A DNA stretch of 34,326 nt, taken from Gammaproteobacteria bacterium. GTDB lineage: Bacteria > Pseudomonadota > Gammaproteobacteria > Steroidobacterales > Steroidobacteraceae. Of the stretch, positions 25,901 to 34,326 are shown in pieces; within the stretch, counting starts at the first letter, position 1, and each line of letters begins with the position of its first letter. The DNA lies in contig SHZN01000006.1 of NCBI GenBank assembly GCA_009692245.1, forward strand, positions 1 through 34,326. The letters run 5' to 3'. The translations under genes and the position numbers were made by a program. Under the pieces are notes generated by a model. The model worked only from the letters and a program-made list of their open reading frames with translations. It was not told the DNA's origin and ran no database searches.

Positions 25901-26541
25901 TCGGCGTCCGGTTGTGCTGCAGGCCGCGCCGTGGCGAAGGCCGGCAGCGACGTCAGGTGGGCGTCGATCGCGACCAGCGCCGGGTACGGCGTCACGTCGC
26001 AATAGTAACGCCGTGCGCTGTACATCTGGGGAACCAGGCAGACATCGGCGAGCGTGACACCGTTGCCGTACAGGTGGTGCTGGCCGTCGCCATGGCGGCG
26101 CGCCAGCTCCTCGAGCGCTCTGAAGCCCTCCCCGATCCAGTGCCGGATCCATTCGGCAACTGCTTCGTCGCCCTGGCCCAGCGGCCCGCGCAGGTAATTG
26201 GTCACCCGCAGGTTCTGGAGCGGATGGATGTCACAGGCGATCCCGAGCGCCATTGAGCGCACGATGGCACGACCGGCGAAATCCGGCGGGAGCAGTGGCG
26301 GGTCGGGATTGGTTTCCTCCAGGTATTCGATGATCCCCAGCGACTGGGCGAATACATTGCCGTCGTCGGCAAGCGCGGGTACGAAGCCCTGCGGATTCAC
26401 CTCGCGGTAGGACTCGCTGTGCTGCTGGCCGCCGTTGCGCACGAGGTGCACGGGCACGGTGCCATGCGGAATACCCTTGTAGTTGAGCGCAATGCGCACG
26501 CGGTAGGCGGCGGAACTACGGTAATAGGTGAAGAGTTTCAT
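25897..26541 (-). CDS. maiA: Maleylacetoacetate isomerase (zeta-class GST)
   Basis: MKLFTYYRSSAAYRVRIALNYKGIPH (SSxxxRVR motif), NPQGFVPAL; 4-bp overlap with kynA. Confidence 0.9.
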   Translation of the reverse strand: MKLFTYYRSSAAYRVRIALNYKGIPHGTVPVHLVRNGGQQHSESYREVNPQGFVPALADDGNVFAQSLGIIEYLEETNPDPPLLPPDFAGRAIVRSMALGIACDIHPLQNLRVTNYLRGPLGQGDEAVAEWIRHWIGEGFRALEELARRHGDGQHHLYGNGVTLADVCLVPQMYSARRYYCDVTPYPALVAIDAHLTSLPAFATARPAAQPDAE

Positions 26542-27236
26542 CGCGCCACGATCCCTAATTCCAGCACGCCGACGCCATCCACGCCACCCCGCACGCGATC
26601 GCCCGGCACCAGCGGGCCGACGCCGGCCGGTGTACCGGTGAAGATCAGGTCTCCGGGGAACAACTCGAACCAGCTTGAAAGCTCGGCAATGATCTCGGGC
26701 ACTTTCCAGATCATGTCCGAAAGATCGCCCTGCTGGCGCGGCTTTCCATTGACCCCGAGCCAGATCCTGCCTGCGGCCGGATGGCCCACGTTTTCCACCG
26801 TTACGATCGGTGTGACCGGCGCGGAGTGGTCGAAGCCTTTTGCGGTGTCCCAGGGCCGGCCCAGGTCCTGCGCGGCGCCCTGCTGGTCGCGGCGCGTCAG
26901 GTCATTGCCGACGGCGTAACCGAACACGAGCGAAAGCGCGGTGTCGGCCTTGACATCGCTGCCGCCGCCACTGAGCGCGACGACCAGCTCGATCTCATGG
27001 TGCAGATTTTTCGTGTGCGACGGATAGGGCACGTCGCTGCCATTCGGCATGACGGCGTCGGCAGGTTTCGTGAAGAAGAATGGCAGGGCGCGGTCGCCAC
27101 CCATGCCCATTTCGCGCGCGTGCTCGGCGTAATTGCGACCGACACAGAAGATCCGTCGTATCGGAAAGAGCAACGTGCTGCCCGCGACCTCGACGGCCGG
27201 CCGGGGAGCGGCAGGAACGGCAAAATATTCCGTCAT
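26538..27236 (-). CDS. Fumarylacetoacetate hydrolase family protein
   Basis: IFCVGRNYAEHAREMG, FFTKPADAVMPNG, HHEIELVVALSG, LIFTGTPAGVGPLVPGDRV. Confidence 0.92.
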   Translation of the reverse strand: MTEYFAVPAAPRPAVEVAGSTLLFPIRRIFCVGRNYAEHAREMGMGGDRALPFFFTKPADAVMPNGSDVPYPSHTKNLHHEIELVVALSGGGSDVKADTALSLVFGYAVGNDLTRRDQQGAAQDLGRPWDTAKGFDHSAPVTPIVTVENVGHPAAGRIWLGVNGKPRQQGDLSDMIWKVPEIIAELSSWFELFPGDLIFTGTPAGVGPLVPGDRVRGGVDGVGVLELGIVAR

Positions 27237-27295
27237 GACAACTTCTTGCGCGGGCCGCGCGGCAGGTACACTAACCGAAACGAGGATCAGCAGCC

Positions 27296-27727
27296 ATGAG
27301 TATCTGGTTCCAGGAATACAGTCTCGACGACATCAGCGCGCTGCAGCGCGAAAACATGGGCGGGCACATCGGCATCGAAATTGTGCGCATCGGGCCGGAC
27401 CATCTCGACGCGCGGATGCCGGTTGACGAGCGCACGACCCAGCCGGACGGCATCCTGCATGGCGGCGCCTCGGTCGCGCTCGCAGAGACGCTCGGCAGCA
27501 TTGGAGGCACAATGATCGTGGACCGGGAGCGTTACCAGGTCGTCGGACAGGAGATCAACGCAAATCACCTGCGCCCGGTGCGCGAGGGCTTTGTCCACGG
27601 CAGCGCGCGACCGATCCACATTGGCCGGCGCAGCCAGGTCTGGGCAATCGAGATCGTGGATGACAACCAGCGACTGGTCTGCATCTCGCGCCTGACCCTC
27701 GCGGTCATCGAGCGCCAGCCCCGTTGA
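27296..27727 (+). CDS. Hotdog-fold (PaaI/MenI-like) thioesterase
   Basis: DGILHGGASVALAETLGSIGG, VGQEINANHLRPVREGFVHGSARPIHIGRRSQVWAIEI. Confidence 0.88.
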   Translation: MSIWFQEYSLDDISALQRENMGGHIGIEIVRIGPDHLDARMPVDERTTQPDGILHGGASVALAETLGSIGGTMIVDRERYQVVGQEINANHLRPVREGFVHGSARPIHIGRRSQVWAIEIVDDNQRLVCISRLTLAVIERQPR

Positions 27728-27747
27728 GGCTGGCCTATACTGCCGCG

Positions 27748-27963
27748 ATGCGCGTGACCCGATTCCTGCTGCGATTGACGCCGGCCGCGCTCGCCGCACT
27801 GGCGGGTTGCGGACAGACCGGCGCGCTTTATCTGCCCGACGCGGGCGTTGAAACGCCAGTCGTGATCCGGTCTCCCGCGACAGCCGCTCCGGAGCCTGCG
27901 CCTGCACCCGCACCGGAGCCGGACGACAAGGAAAAGAAAACCGACCAGCCCCAGGGTCGCTGA
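27748..27963 (+). CDS. lptM: LptM (YifL-like) small lipoprotein
   Basis: Signal plus lipobox and hallmark CGQTGALYLPD after the lipid-modified Cys; Pro/Ala-rich tail. Confidence 0.75.
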   Translation: MRVTRFLLRLTPAALAALAGCGQTGALYLPDAGVETPVVIRSPATAAPEPAPAPAPEPDDKEKKTDQPQGR

Positions 27964-27966
27964 GCC

Positions 27967-30720
27967 ATGGCGAAGTCCGACAAGCTCTGGCTGGTGGACG
28001 GCTCGTCTTATCTGTATCGCGCCTTCTATGCGCTGCCGCCGCTATCCAGTTCAACCGGTGAACCGACGGGCGCAGTGCTCGGCGTCCTCAACATGTTGAA
28101 CCTGATCTTCAAGGAAGATGATCCCGACCTGATCGCCGTCGTCTTCGATGCGCCGGGCCGGACATTTCGCGATGACCTGTTCGAAGAATACAAGGCGCAT
28201 CGCCCACCGATGCCGGATGAGCTGCGCGCCCAGATAGCGCCGCTGCTCGAGGCCATTCCAGCACTCGGGCTGCCGATGCTGCGCGTCGCCGGTGTCGAGG
28301 CGGACGACGTCATCGGCACACTGGCCGAGCGCGCCGCGCGCGCAGGCCTCTCGGTCATCATTTCGACCGGCGACAAGGACATGGCCCAGCTGGTCAATGA
28401 CCAGATCACGCTGGTCAACACGATGTTCGAGACAAAGCTCGATCGCGCGGGCGTCAAGGCGAAGTTCGACGTGTTTCCCGAGCAGATCGTGGATTACCTC
28501 GCGCTCGTCGGCGACAGCTCGGACAACATCCCCGGCGTGCCGAAAGTCGGGCCCAAGACAGCCGCAAAATGGCTCAATGAGTACGGCAGCCTCGATGCCA
28601 TCATCGAGCACGCCGCCGACATCCAGGGCAAGGTCGGCGAGAGCCTGCGCGAGAATCTGGCGACGCTCGAGCTATCAAAACGTCTCGCAACCATTCGCCG
28701 CGACGTCAAGCTCGACATCGAGCCAGCCGACCTCGCGCGCAAAGCCCCCGATATCGAAGCGCTAACTCCGCTTTACAAACGCCTCGAACTCAATTCACTG
28801 CTGCGCCAGTTAGGCGCACCCATTGCGGAAGGCGCCGGCAGCCGGGCTCCGGCGAGCGAGCGCGTAAGTTCCGGCGGCGCGAGTGAGCCGGGGGCCCGGC
28901 CGCCGGCGCCGTTGCGCCACTACGAAACGATCACCACCGCCGAGCAGTTGAACTCTTGGCTCGAGAAGCTTCAAAAAGTACCGCTCTTCGCCTTCGACAC
29001 CGAGACGACGAGCCTCGACTACATGCAGGCTGAGATCGTCGGTGTCTCGTTCTGCATCGAGCCAGGTATCGCTGCCTACCTGCCCCTGGCGCACGACTAC
29101 CCCGGCGCCCCGGACCAGCTCGACCGCAAGAAGACGCTCGCGAAACTGAAGCCGCTGCTGGAGGACGCCGGGCGGCCGAAGGCAGGTCATCACCTGAAGT
29201 ACGACGCTCACGTCCTCCTGAATCACGGCATCGCGTTGGCAGGCATGCATTACGACTCGATGCTGGAATCCTACGTGCTGAATTCGACCGCGACGCGTCA
29301 CGACATGGATTCCTGCGCGAAGCATTACCTGGGTATCGACACGATCAAGTACGAGGATGTCGCCGGCAAGGGCGCAAAGCAGATCACGTTCAATCAGGTG
29401 GCGCTCGAGCAGGCATCTGAATACGCGGCCGAGGACGCGGACGTGACGCTGCAGCTGCATCGCATGCTGCACGGGGAGCTCGCGAAGCTGCCGCCACTGC
29501 TGAAGCTATATGAGGAGATCGAACAGCCGCTCGTACCGGTACTGCTCGACATGGAGCATCGCGGCACGCTGGTCGATCGCGAGCTGTTGCGCACCCAGAG
29601 CGGCGAGCTCGCAAAACGCCTCGTCGAACTCGAGGCCGATGCGCACAAGTCCGCGGGCCAGCCATTCAATCTCGACTCACCGAAGCAGCTGCAGGAAATC
29701 CTGTTTGACAAGCTCGGCCTGCCGGCGATGCGCAAGACCCGTACCGGCCAGCCCTCGACGGCAGAGGATGTGCTCGAGGAACTCGCCGACAAATATCTCT
29801 TGCCGAGAATCATCCTGGAATATCGCGGCCTCGCGAAGCTGCGCTCGACCTACACCGAGAAGCTGCCGGAACAGATCGACGAGAAGACCGGCCGCGTTCA
29901 TACCTCCTATCACCAGGCGGTCGCGGTAACGGGCCGGTTGTCGTCCAGCAACCCGAATCTCCAGAACATCCCGATCCGCACACCTGATGGCCGGCGCATC
30001 CGCCAGGCCTTCATCGCACCCAGGGGCCACATGCTCCTGGCGGCTGATTATTCGCAGATCGAGCTTCGCATCATGGCGCACCTGTCGGGCGATGAGAGCC
30101 TGAGGCGCGCTTTCGCTGCGGAGGACGATATTCACCGCGCGACCGCGGCCGAAGTGTTCGGCATCGAGCCCGCCGCAGTCAGCGTCGATCAGCGCCGCGC
30201 CGCCAAGGCGATCAACTTCGGGTTGATCTACGGCATGTCGGCATTCGGCCTCGCGCGCCAGCTCGGCATCGAACGTCACGCAGCACAGGAATACGTCGGA
30301 CGCTACTTCGGTCGTTACCCCGGCGTGCGCGATTACATGGAGCGCACCCGAGCGCTCGCGCGCAAGCAGGGCTTTGTTGAAACCCTGTTCGGACGGCGCC
30401 TCTACCTGCCCGACATCAACTCGCGCGACCGCCAGGCACAGCAGTATGCCGAGCGCAGCGCAATCAACGCGCCGATGCAGGGAACGGCCGCCGACATCAT
30501 CAAGCGCGCGATGATCGAGGTGCACGCATGGCTTGTGGCCACGTCAGTGCCCGCCAAGCTCGTCATGCAGGTGCACGACGAGCTGGTGCTGGAAGTTGCA
30601 GAATCGGCAGTCGAAAAAGTGCGCCATGAAGTCGCATCGATCATGAGCGGCGCGGCGACACTTTCCGTGCCGCTCAAGGTGGACACGGGTTTCGGGAAAA
30701 ACTGGGACGAGGCGCATTAG
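27967..30720 (+). CDS. polA: DNA polymerase I
   Basis: 5'-3' exo (WLVDGSSYLYRAFYALPPL), 3'-5' exo (FAFDTETTSLD), pol motifs (LLAADYSQIELRIMAHLSGD, RRAAKAINFGLIYGMSAFGLA, VMQVHDELVLEV). Confidence 0.97.
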   Translation: MAKSDKLWLVDGSSYLYRAFYALPPLSSSTGEPTGAVLGVLNMLNLIFKEDDPDLIAVVFDAPGRTFRDDLFEEYKAHRPPMPDELRAQIAPLLEAIPALGLPMLRVAGVEADDVIGTLAERAARAGLSVIISTGDKDMAQLVNDQITLVNTMFETKLDRAGVKAKFDVFPEQIVDYLALVGDSSDNIPGVPKVGPKTAAKWLNEYGSLDAIIEHAADIQGKVGESLRENLATLELSKRLATIRRDVKLDIEPADLARKAPDIEALTPLYKRLELNSLLRQLGAPIAEGAGSRAPASERVSSGGASEPGARPPAPLRHYETITTAEQLNSWLEKLQKVPLFAFDTETTSLDYMQAEIVGVSFCIEPGIAAYLPLAHDYPGAPDQLDRKKTLAKLKPLLEDAGRPKAGHHLKYDAHVLLNHGIALAGMHYDSMLESYVLNSTATRHDMDSCAKHYLGIDTIKYEDVAGKGAKQITFNQVALEQASEYAAEDADVTLQLHRMLHGELAKLPPLLKLYEEIEQPLVPVLLDMEHRGTLVDRELLRTQSGELAKRLVELEADAHKSAGQPFNLDSPKQLQEILFDKLGLPAMRKTRTGQPSTAEDVLEELADKYLLPRIILEYRGLAKLRSTYTEKLPEQIDEKTGRVHTSYHQAVAVTGRLSSSNPNLQNIPIRTPDGRRIRQAFIAPRGHMLLAADYSQIELRIMAHLSGDESLRRAFAAEDDIHRATAAEVFGIEPAAVSVDQRRAAKAINFGLIYGMSAFGLARQLGIERHAAQEYVGRYFGRYPGVRDYMERTRALARKQGFVETLFGRRLYLPDINSRDRQAQQYAERSAINAPMQGTAADIIKRAMIEVHAWLVATSVPAKLVMQVHDELVLEVAESAVEKVRHEVASIMSGAATLSVPLKVDTGFGKNWDEAH

Positions 30721-30799
30721 AAAGCCCTGCTGAATCAACGCCGTGCGACGGCGTTCCGCGCGGGCCTTGCGCCGGAACTTTTTTCTGAATGCTTATCTC

Positions 30800-30918
30800 T
30801 AATGTTTCGAGCGCCGTGAGACGCTCCCCGCTCCCATCCCTGGGCGGGTTGCCCGGATTGCATCCCCAAGCCGGGTCTGTATGCCCGGCGGTCCTTCGGG
30901 ATCGCCGGGCGTCTTTTA
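30800..30918 (+). ncRNA. Candidate polA-engB intergenic small RNA with C-rich loops (includes -10-like TAATGT at 30800-30805)
   Basis: SL1 CCCGC-TCCCATCCCTGG-GCGGG (30827-30848), SL2 CCCGG-ATTGCATCCCCAAG-CCGGG (30852-30875), then a strong intrinsic terminator. Syntenic with known polA-downstream sRNAs. Confidence 0.5.
30883..30917 (+). terminator. Rho-independent terminator with UUCG tetraloop
   Basis: GCCCGGCGGTCC-TTCG-GGATCGCCGGGC (12-bp stem, one wobble) followed by GTCTTTTAT. Confidence 0.9.
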
Positions 30919-31536
30919 TCCGCTGACGCTGGAACTGTCGGGCCGCAGCGGACGCCGCGCCAGCATCGTATCCAGCGCCCCACGTGCCGCATCCACTTCC
31001 GTGCCGGTCACGGCGGAGAATAGTTGCGCCGTCGCCAGGCCTGCGAGAAGCGCACGGGTCCTCTTCAGCAACTCGCGGGCCTCATTGCGGGTCAGCTTGT
31101 CCGCCTTGGACAACAGGATGTGCACCGGGCAGTTGCGTGCCGCGGCGTAATCGAGCATGACCTTGTCGCTGTCGGCAAACCCGCGCCGCGCGTCCACGAT
31201 GACGAACAGCCCCGCCAAAGACTCTCGCACCTCGAAAAAAGCCTGCATCAGCCGGCCCCAGTGCGCGCGCATCGCGGGCGGGACCTGGGCATAGCCGTAG
31301 CCGGGCAGGTCGACGAGGCGCAGGCCAGGCGTAAGCTCAAAGAAATTGACCAGTTGCGTGCGGCCTGGTGTTTTGCTGGTACGGGCCAGGTCGCGGCGCT
31401 GGACGATGGCATTGATCGCACTCGACTTGCCGCTGTTCGAACGGCCCGCAAATGCGACCTCGGCGCCGAAATCGTCGCCGAAACCGGCCGGCGCGTCGGC
31501 GCTTATCAGGAATCGTGCCCTGGGGTAGTGAGACAT
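30916..31536 (-). CDS. engB: Ribosome biogenesis GTP-binding protein EngB/YihA
   Basis: FAGRSNSGKSSAINAI (G1), DLPGYGYA (G3), LSKADKL (G4). Confidence 0.95.
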   Translation of the reverse strand: MSHYPRARFLISADAPAGFGDDFGAEVAFAGRSNSGKSSAINAIVQRRDLARTSKTPGRTQLVNFFELTPGLRLVDLPGYGYAQVPPAMRAHWGRLMQAFFEVRESLAGLFVIVDARRGFADSDKVMLDYAAARNCPVHILLSKADKLTRNEARELLKRTRALLAGLATAQLFSAVTGTEVDAARGALDTMLARRPLRPDSSSVSG

Positions 31537-31568
31537 TCGTGGGTGGACGGAAGCACCGGTGGCTTGCG

Positions 31569-31574
31569 TATAAT
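31569..31574 (+). promoter_or_regulatory. Consensus -10 hexamer TATAAT for the cytochrome c4 gene
   Basis: Perfect TATAAT 74 bp before the ATG in the divergent engB/cytochrome intergenic region; -35 weak. Confidence 0.5.
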
Positions 31575-31647
31575 TCCGGGTTCGTCGGCGGGCAGTCTAA
31601 CAGCTACCCGGATCACCCGCCCGCGGCCCTGCTGGAGAGATTCGCCG

Positions 31648-32256
31648 ATGAAAATGACGTTTGCCCTGTTGGTTCCCCTGATGCTCCTGTCTGTGTCTGC
31701 AACACCCGCATCGGCCGGCGATGCCGCAGCCGGAGCGCAGAAATCCGCTATATGCGGGGCCTGCCACGGCGCTACGGGCAGCAGTATCAATCCGGAATGG
31801 CCGAACCTGGCCGGCCAGCACGAAAGCTACATCGTCGACCAGCTCCAGTCTTTCAAGCAGACCACACGCGACAACCCGCTGATGATGCCGAACGCCGCCG
31901 CTCTCTCCGACCAGGACATGCAGGACCTCGGAGCGCATTTCGCGAGCCAGACGCCGGTCGGGCTGGAGGCCGATCCGTCGAACTACAAGCTTGGAGAAAA
32001 GCTCTATCGCGGCGGCGACCCGGAGCACAAACTGCCGGCCTGCATCGCCTGTCATGGCCCGCAGGGCAAGGGCAACGGGCCTGCAAGGTATCCGGCACTG
32101 CGCGCACAGCATGCGGTCTACACGTACAACCAACTCAAGGCCTTCGCTGAAGGCAAACGACGCACGCCGACCAACGACATCATGCAGGTCGTAGCGGCCA
32201 GGCTGACCGACGACGAAATGCACGCGCTCGCCTCCTACACCCAGGGCCTGCGCTGA
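31648..32256 (+). CDS. Diheme cytochrome c4
   Basis: Signal peptide; CGACHG and CIACHG sites; WPNLAGQHESYIVDQLQSFK. Confidence 0.92.
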   Translation: MKMTFALLVPLMLLSVSATPASAGDAAAGAQKSAICGACHGATGSSINPEWPNLAGQHESYIVDQLQSFKQTTRDNPLMMPNAAALSDQDMQDLGAHFASQTPVGLEADPSNYKLGEKLYRGGDPEHKLPACIACHGPQGKGNGPARYPALRAQHAVYTYNQLKAFAEGKRRTPTNDIMQVVAARLTDDEMHALASYTQGLR

Positions 32257-32284
32257 TTCAGCAGCATCAAGAAGGATGATAACG

Positions 32285-33166
32285 ATGATGAGGTCCCTGC
32301 TTTGCGCGCTGATAGCCATCTGCTCGCTGACCGCATGCGGCAACAAGGCGCCTGACGAGGCAGCAACGACACCGGAGCCTGCACAACAGGCTGCGCCGCC
32401 GGCCTCCGTGCCTGCATCCGAAGCGGAGGCGCTGCAGCCGCCCGCCGAAGTGCAGCAGCCCGTGGGCGAAAGCGACGGCGAAACCGTTGACGCAGGTACG
32501 ACCACCACGAGCCCGGTCGCCGCCGCGGTCGCGACGAATACGCCCGTCGTGCCCGCAACCGAGCCGCTGCGCTGGAAGAAGGGCGAGAATTACACGGAAT
32601 TCGCAGTCGCACAGCCGGTCAACACGCCGCCAGGCAGCATCGAAGTCATCGAGGGCTTCTGGTACGGATGCTCCCACTGCTTCGAACTCGAGCCGCAAGT
32701 GGTCGCCTGGGAAAAAAGCAAGCCCGCCTGGGTACACCTCAGGCGCCTTCCGGTGATCTTCAATGAAGTCACCCGCGAAGATGCGCGCCTTTATTTCACG
32801 ATCGAGGGACTCGGTCTCGTCGACAAGCTGCACTCCGAGGTGTTTCGCGAAATACACGTCCGCGGCCGTCCGCTGACGGTCGTGCGCGGCAACCGCGTGG
32901 ACCTTGGGGCGACCGAAAAGGCCGCGCGTGAATTCCTGATGTCCCACGGAGTCTCCGCCGAGGACTTCGCCCGCCAGTACCGCACCTTTTCGACCGAGAA
33001 CAAGCTGCGCCAGGCCGAAGGCCTCGCGCGCCGCTACATGCTCGACCACACGCCGATGGTCGTCGTGCAGGGCAAGTACCTGTCCGATGTCAGCATGGCG
33101 GGGGGAAGGAAGGAGCTGTTTCAGATGATTGACGACCTGGTGGCCCGTGAGCACGGCGCAACCTGA
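32285..33166 (+). CDS. dsbA: DsbA-family thiol:disulfide interchange protein with N-terminal lipobox and long linker
   Basis: FWYGCSHCFELEPQV active site, DHTPMVVVQGKYLSD cis-Pro loop; N-terminus LIAICSLTAC-GN lipobox then ~80-aa Pro/Ala/Glu/Thr-rich linker. Confidence 0.9.
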   Translation: MMRSLLCALIAICSLTACGNKAPDEAATTPEPAQQAAPPASVPASEAEALQPPAEVQQPVGESDGETVDAGTTTTSPVAAAVATNTPVVPATEPLRWKKGENYTEFAVAQPVNTPPGSIEVIEGFWYGCSHCFELEPQVVAWEKSKPAWVHLRRLPVIFNEVTREDARLYFTIEGLGLVDKLHSEVFREIHVRGRPLTVVRGNRVDLGATEKAAREFLMSHGVSAEDFARQYRTFSTENKLRQAEGLARRYMLDHTPMVVVQGKYLSDVSMAGGRKELFQMIDDLVAREHGAT

Positions 33167-33178
33167 GCGGCCGCAGAC

Positions 33179-34150
33179 ATGCTGAACTGCTTCGTTCCCG
33201 GCAACCAGGGGCTTGACCGCCTCGATCCGCCGCCGGCAGAGATCCCGGAAGCTTGCGTCTGGGTGGACCTGCTCGAACCGACGTCTTCAGAGGAACGCGC
33301 GGTCGAGCGATTGCTTGCGATTGATGTGCCCTCGCGCGAGGAAATGCGCGAGATCGAGACCTCGAACCGCCTTTATGAGGAAAACGGCACGCTGTACATG
33401 ACAGCGACCGTGGTCACGAAGATCGACACGGATCGCCCGGAATCGGCCGCGGTCACCTTCATCCTGTTGCACAACCGCCTGATCACGAACCGCTACGTCG
33501 ATCCGCTGCCATTCCGCCGCTTCATCGCTTACGCGGAGCGCCATCCCGCGGCCGCGACGACGGCGCCGGGCATCCTGGCGGGGCTCCTCGAGTCGATCAT
33601 TGAGCGCACCGCGGACGTGCTCGAACGCGTGGGCGTCGGGCTCGACGACCTGTCTGCCAGCGTCTTTGCGCCGGAGTCGAAAGCGCCAACCCAGGCGCGC
33701 AACCTGCGCGGCGTCATGGAGCGCATCGGCCGCGACGGCGACCTGACGTCAAAGGCTCGCGAAAGCCTGGTGACGCTCGCGCGACAGCTCACATTCATCC
33801 AGCAGTCGACTGCCGTACAGATACCGAATGAACTGCGCGCGCGCTACCGCAGCATGTCGCGCGACGTGCTCGCACTCGCCGATCACGCGTCATTCGTCGC
33901 GAACAAGTCGAGTTTCATGCTGCAGGCGACGCTCGGCCTGATCAATATCGAGCAGAACAACATCATCAAGATTTTCTCGGTCGCGGCCGCGGTGTTCCTG
34001 CCGCCGACCCTGATTGCGAGCATCTACGGCATGAACTTCCATGTCATGCCCGAGCTCGACTGGCCCTTTGGCTATCCAATCGCGCTCGGGATCATCCTGG
34101 TCTCGGCGGTAATGCCCTATCTCTATTTCCGCCGTCGCGGCTGGCTTTGA
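33179..34150 (+). CDS. corA: CorA-family divalent metal ion transporter
   Basis: C-terminal two TM helices with YGMNF (GMN motif) and final RRRGWL. Confidence 0.93.
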   Translation: MLNCFVPGNQGLDRLDPPPAEIPEACVWVDLLEPTSSEERAVERLLAIDVPSREEMREIETSNRLYEENGTLYMTATVVTKIDTDRPESAAVTFILLHNRLITNRYVDPLPFRRFIAYAERHPAAATTAPGILAGLLESIIERTADVLERVGVGLDDLSASVFAPESKAPTQARNLRGVMERIGRDGDLTSKARESLVTLARQLTFIQQSTAVQIPNELRARYRSMSRDVLALADHASFVANKSSFMLQATLGLINIEQNNIIKIFSVAAAVFLPPTLIASIYGMNFHVMPELDWPFGYPIALGIILVSAVMPYLYFRRRGWL

Positions 34151-34151
34151 G

Positions 34152-34173
34152 CTATACAGAATGTTCTGTATAG
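34152..34173. promoter_or_regulatory. Perfect 10-bp inverted repeat, putative TetR autoregulatory operator
   Basis: CTATACAGAA-TG-TTCTGTATAG ending 7 bp before the tetR ATG. Confidence 0.8.
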
Positions 34174-34180
34174 TTATGGG

Positions 34181-34326
34181 ATGGGGCGCCCCCCGCTAGC
34201 GAAAGAAAAGATCCTCGCCGCCGCCCGCCAGATCGTCGAGCAGGACGGCGCGGGCTGCCTGACCTTTGACGAGCTGGCCAAGGTCAGCGGCATCACCCGC
34301 GGCGGCATCACCTACCACTACCCGAC
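34181..34326 (+). CDS. TetR-family transcriptional regulator, 3'-truncated by window edge
   Basis: MGRPPLAKEKILAAARQIVEQDGAGCLTFDELAKVSGITRGGITYHYP, a TetR N-terminal HTH. Confidence 0.88.
   Translation, partial: MGRPPLAKEKILAAARQIVEQDGAGCLTFDELAKVSGITRGGITYHYP

Noticed and set aside
25901-26152. N-terminal extension of kynA ORF
   Set aside because: The extra 84 residues are out-of-frame maiA sequence; ATG at 25900 gives a normal tryptophan dioxygenase and an ATGA overlap.
1-34326. tRNA/rRNA genes, prophage, transposase or toxin-antitoxin modules
   Set aside because: No recognisable cloverleaf, rRNA sequence, transposase, integrase or toxin-like ORF was seen; the window reads as core chromosome.

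Overview
The window is a dense, GC-rich gammaproteobacterial chromosomal segment, probably from a Xanthomonadales/Steroidobacter/Woeseia-like lineage (inference from gene content). From left to right it contains: a truncated FlhC-like gene; nudC; an NRDE protein; a tight 7-gene arginine operon (argR-argG-P-loop protein of unknown function-argC-argF'-argB-argH) behind a textbook tandem ARG box; small membrane/lipoproteins; a VIT-type transporter; GNAT genes, one broken by an in-frame TAG; tag; ornithine cyclodeaminase/LysE; VOC and GFA proteins; a Rieske-flavoprotein fusion; a heme-copper oxidase operon (diheme-tailed CoxB, CoxA, two subunit III genes, subunit IV); class I fumarase; a minus-strand kynA/maiA/FAH cluster with a stand-alone RAM (Lrp C-terminal) gene; thioesterase, lptM, polA, engB, cytochrome c4, lipoprotein DsbA, corA and a truncated tetR. 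The best candidates for undescribed biology are: (1) the arginine operon, which uses a transcarbamylase that looks more N-succinylornithine-type than N-acetylornithine-type, has no recognisable N-acylglutamate synthase, and carries an uncharacterised P-loop protein where such an enzyme would be expected; (2) two tandem hairpins with mutually complementary loops between convergent genes; (3) a candidate sRNA with C-rich loops between polA and engB. All calls come from reading the sequence and supplied ORFs; no database search was run.
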